From positions 1-5,872 of the forward strand of contig JAAPAA010000083.1 in NCBI GenBank assembly GCA_012274165.1: a DNA stretch of 5,872 nt, read 5' to 3'. This DNA comes from Thiobacillaceae bacterium. Lineage in GTDB: Bacteria; Pseudomonadota; Gammaproteobacteria; Burkholderiales; Thiobacillaceae. Positions 5,868 to 5,872 of this stretch are shown piece by piece. The first letter of the stretch is position 1. Every line of letters starts with the position of its first letter. A program made the translations under genes and the position numbers. Below the pieces are notes generated by a model that did no database searches, was not told where the DNA came from, and was given only the letters and a program-made list of their open reading frames with translations.

Positions 5868-5872
5868 CCGCC

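Noticed and set aside
1..5872. Search for tRNA/rRNA genes, CRISPR arrays, insertion sequences, attachment sites or an accessory or defence system
   Set aside because: Genes cover nearly the whole window, the cluster is uniform in composition and strand by eye, and no direct-repeat arrays, transposase or integrase motifs or terminal repeats were seen.

Overview
The window is a flagellar chemotaxis gene cluster, with every gene on the + strand. In order it holds the 3' end of a methyl-accepting chemotaxis protein (MCP) gene, a full-length Aer-like PAS-MCP, cheR, cheD, cheB, cheY and cheZ, and then a probable rho-independent terminator. CheZ together with CheD, in the order MCP-cheR-cheD-cheB-cheY-cheZ, is typical of motile Betaproteobacteria (Burkholderiales/Nitrosomonadales type). 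CheY, CheR and CheZ closely resemble the enterobacterial proteins, but E. coli has no cheD. Moderate-to-high GC fits this placement. The genus cannot be settled from the sequence alone.

Layout. Positions 1-324 are an MCP tail ending in the docking pentapeptide EWEEF. Positions 369-2030 encode a PAS-MCP whose FAD-contact residues fall at the same numbers as in E. coli Aer, joined to a Tsr-like signalling domain. The adaptation genes follow: cheR (2078-2947), cheD (2944-3549, GTG start overlapping cheR by 4 nt) and cheB (from ATG 3585). A 95-nt gap before cheY contains a good match to a flagellar sigma-28 (FliA) promoter at 4688-4714. cheY (4751-5149) and cheZ (5151-5825) are 1 nt apart. A 7-bp GC hairpin with a T-rich tail closes the unit. 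The longest non-coding stretch is the cheB-cheY gap; no stretch over 300 nt lacks a gene.

How it works together. The receptors control the kinase CheA, which is not in the window and is probably encoded upstream with CheW. CheA phosphorylates CheY (motor output) and CheB (methylesterase). CheZ dephosphorylates CheY-P. CheR and CheB set receptor methylation, and CheD deamidates receptor glutamines. All expected catalytic residues are present in CheR, CheD, CheB, CheY and CheZ, so the pathway looks intact.

This is a conventional system; I saw no evidence of an undescribed one. The points most worth checking are the internal sigma-28 promoter, the Aer/Tsr-like hybrid receptor with methylation sites but no tether, and a possible frameshift at a G6 run near the end of that receptor gene.
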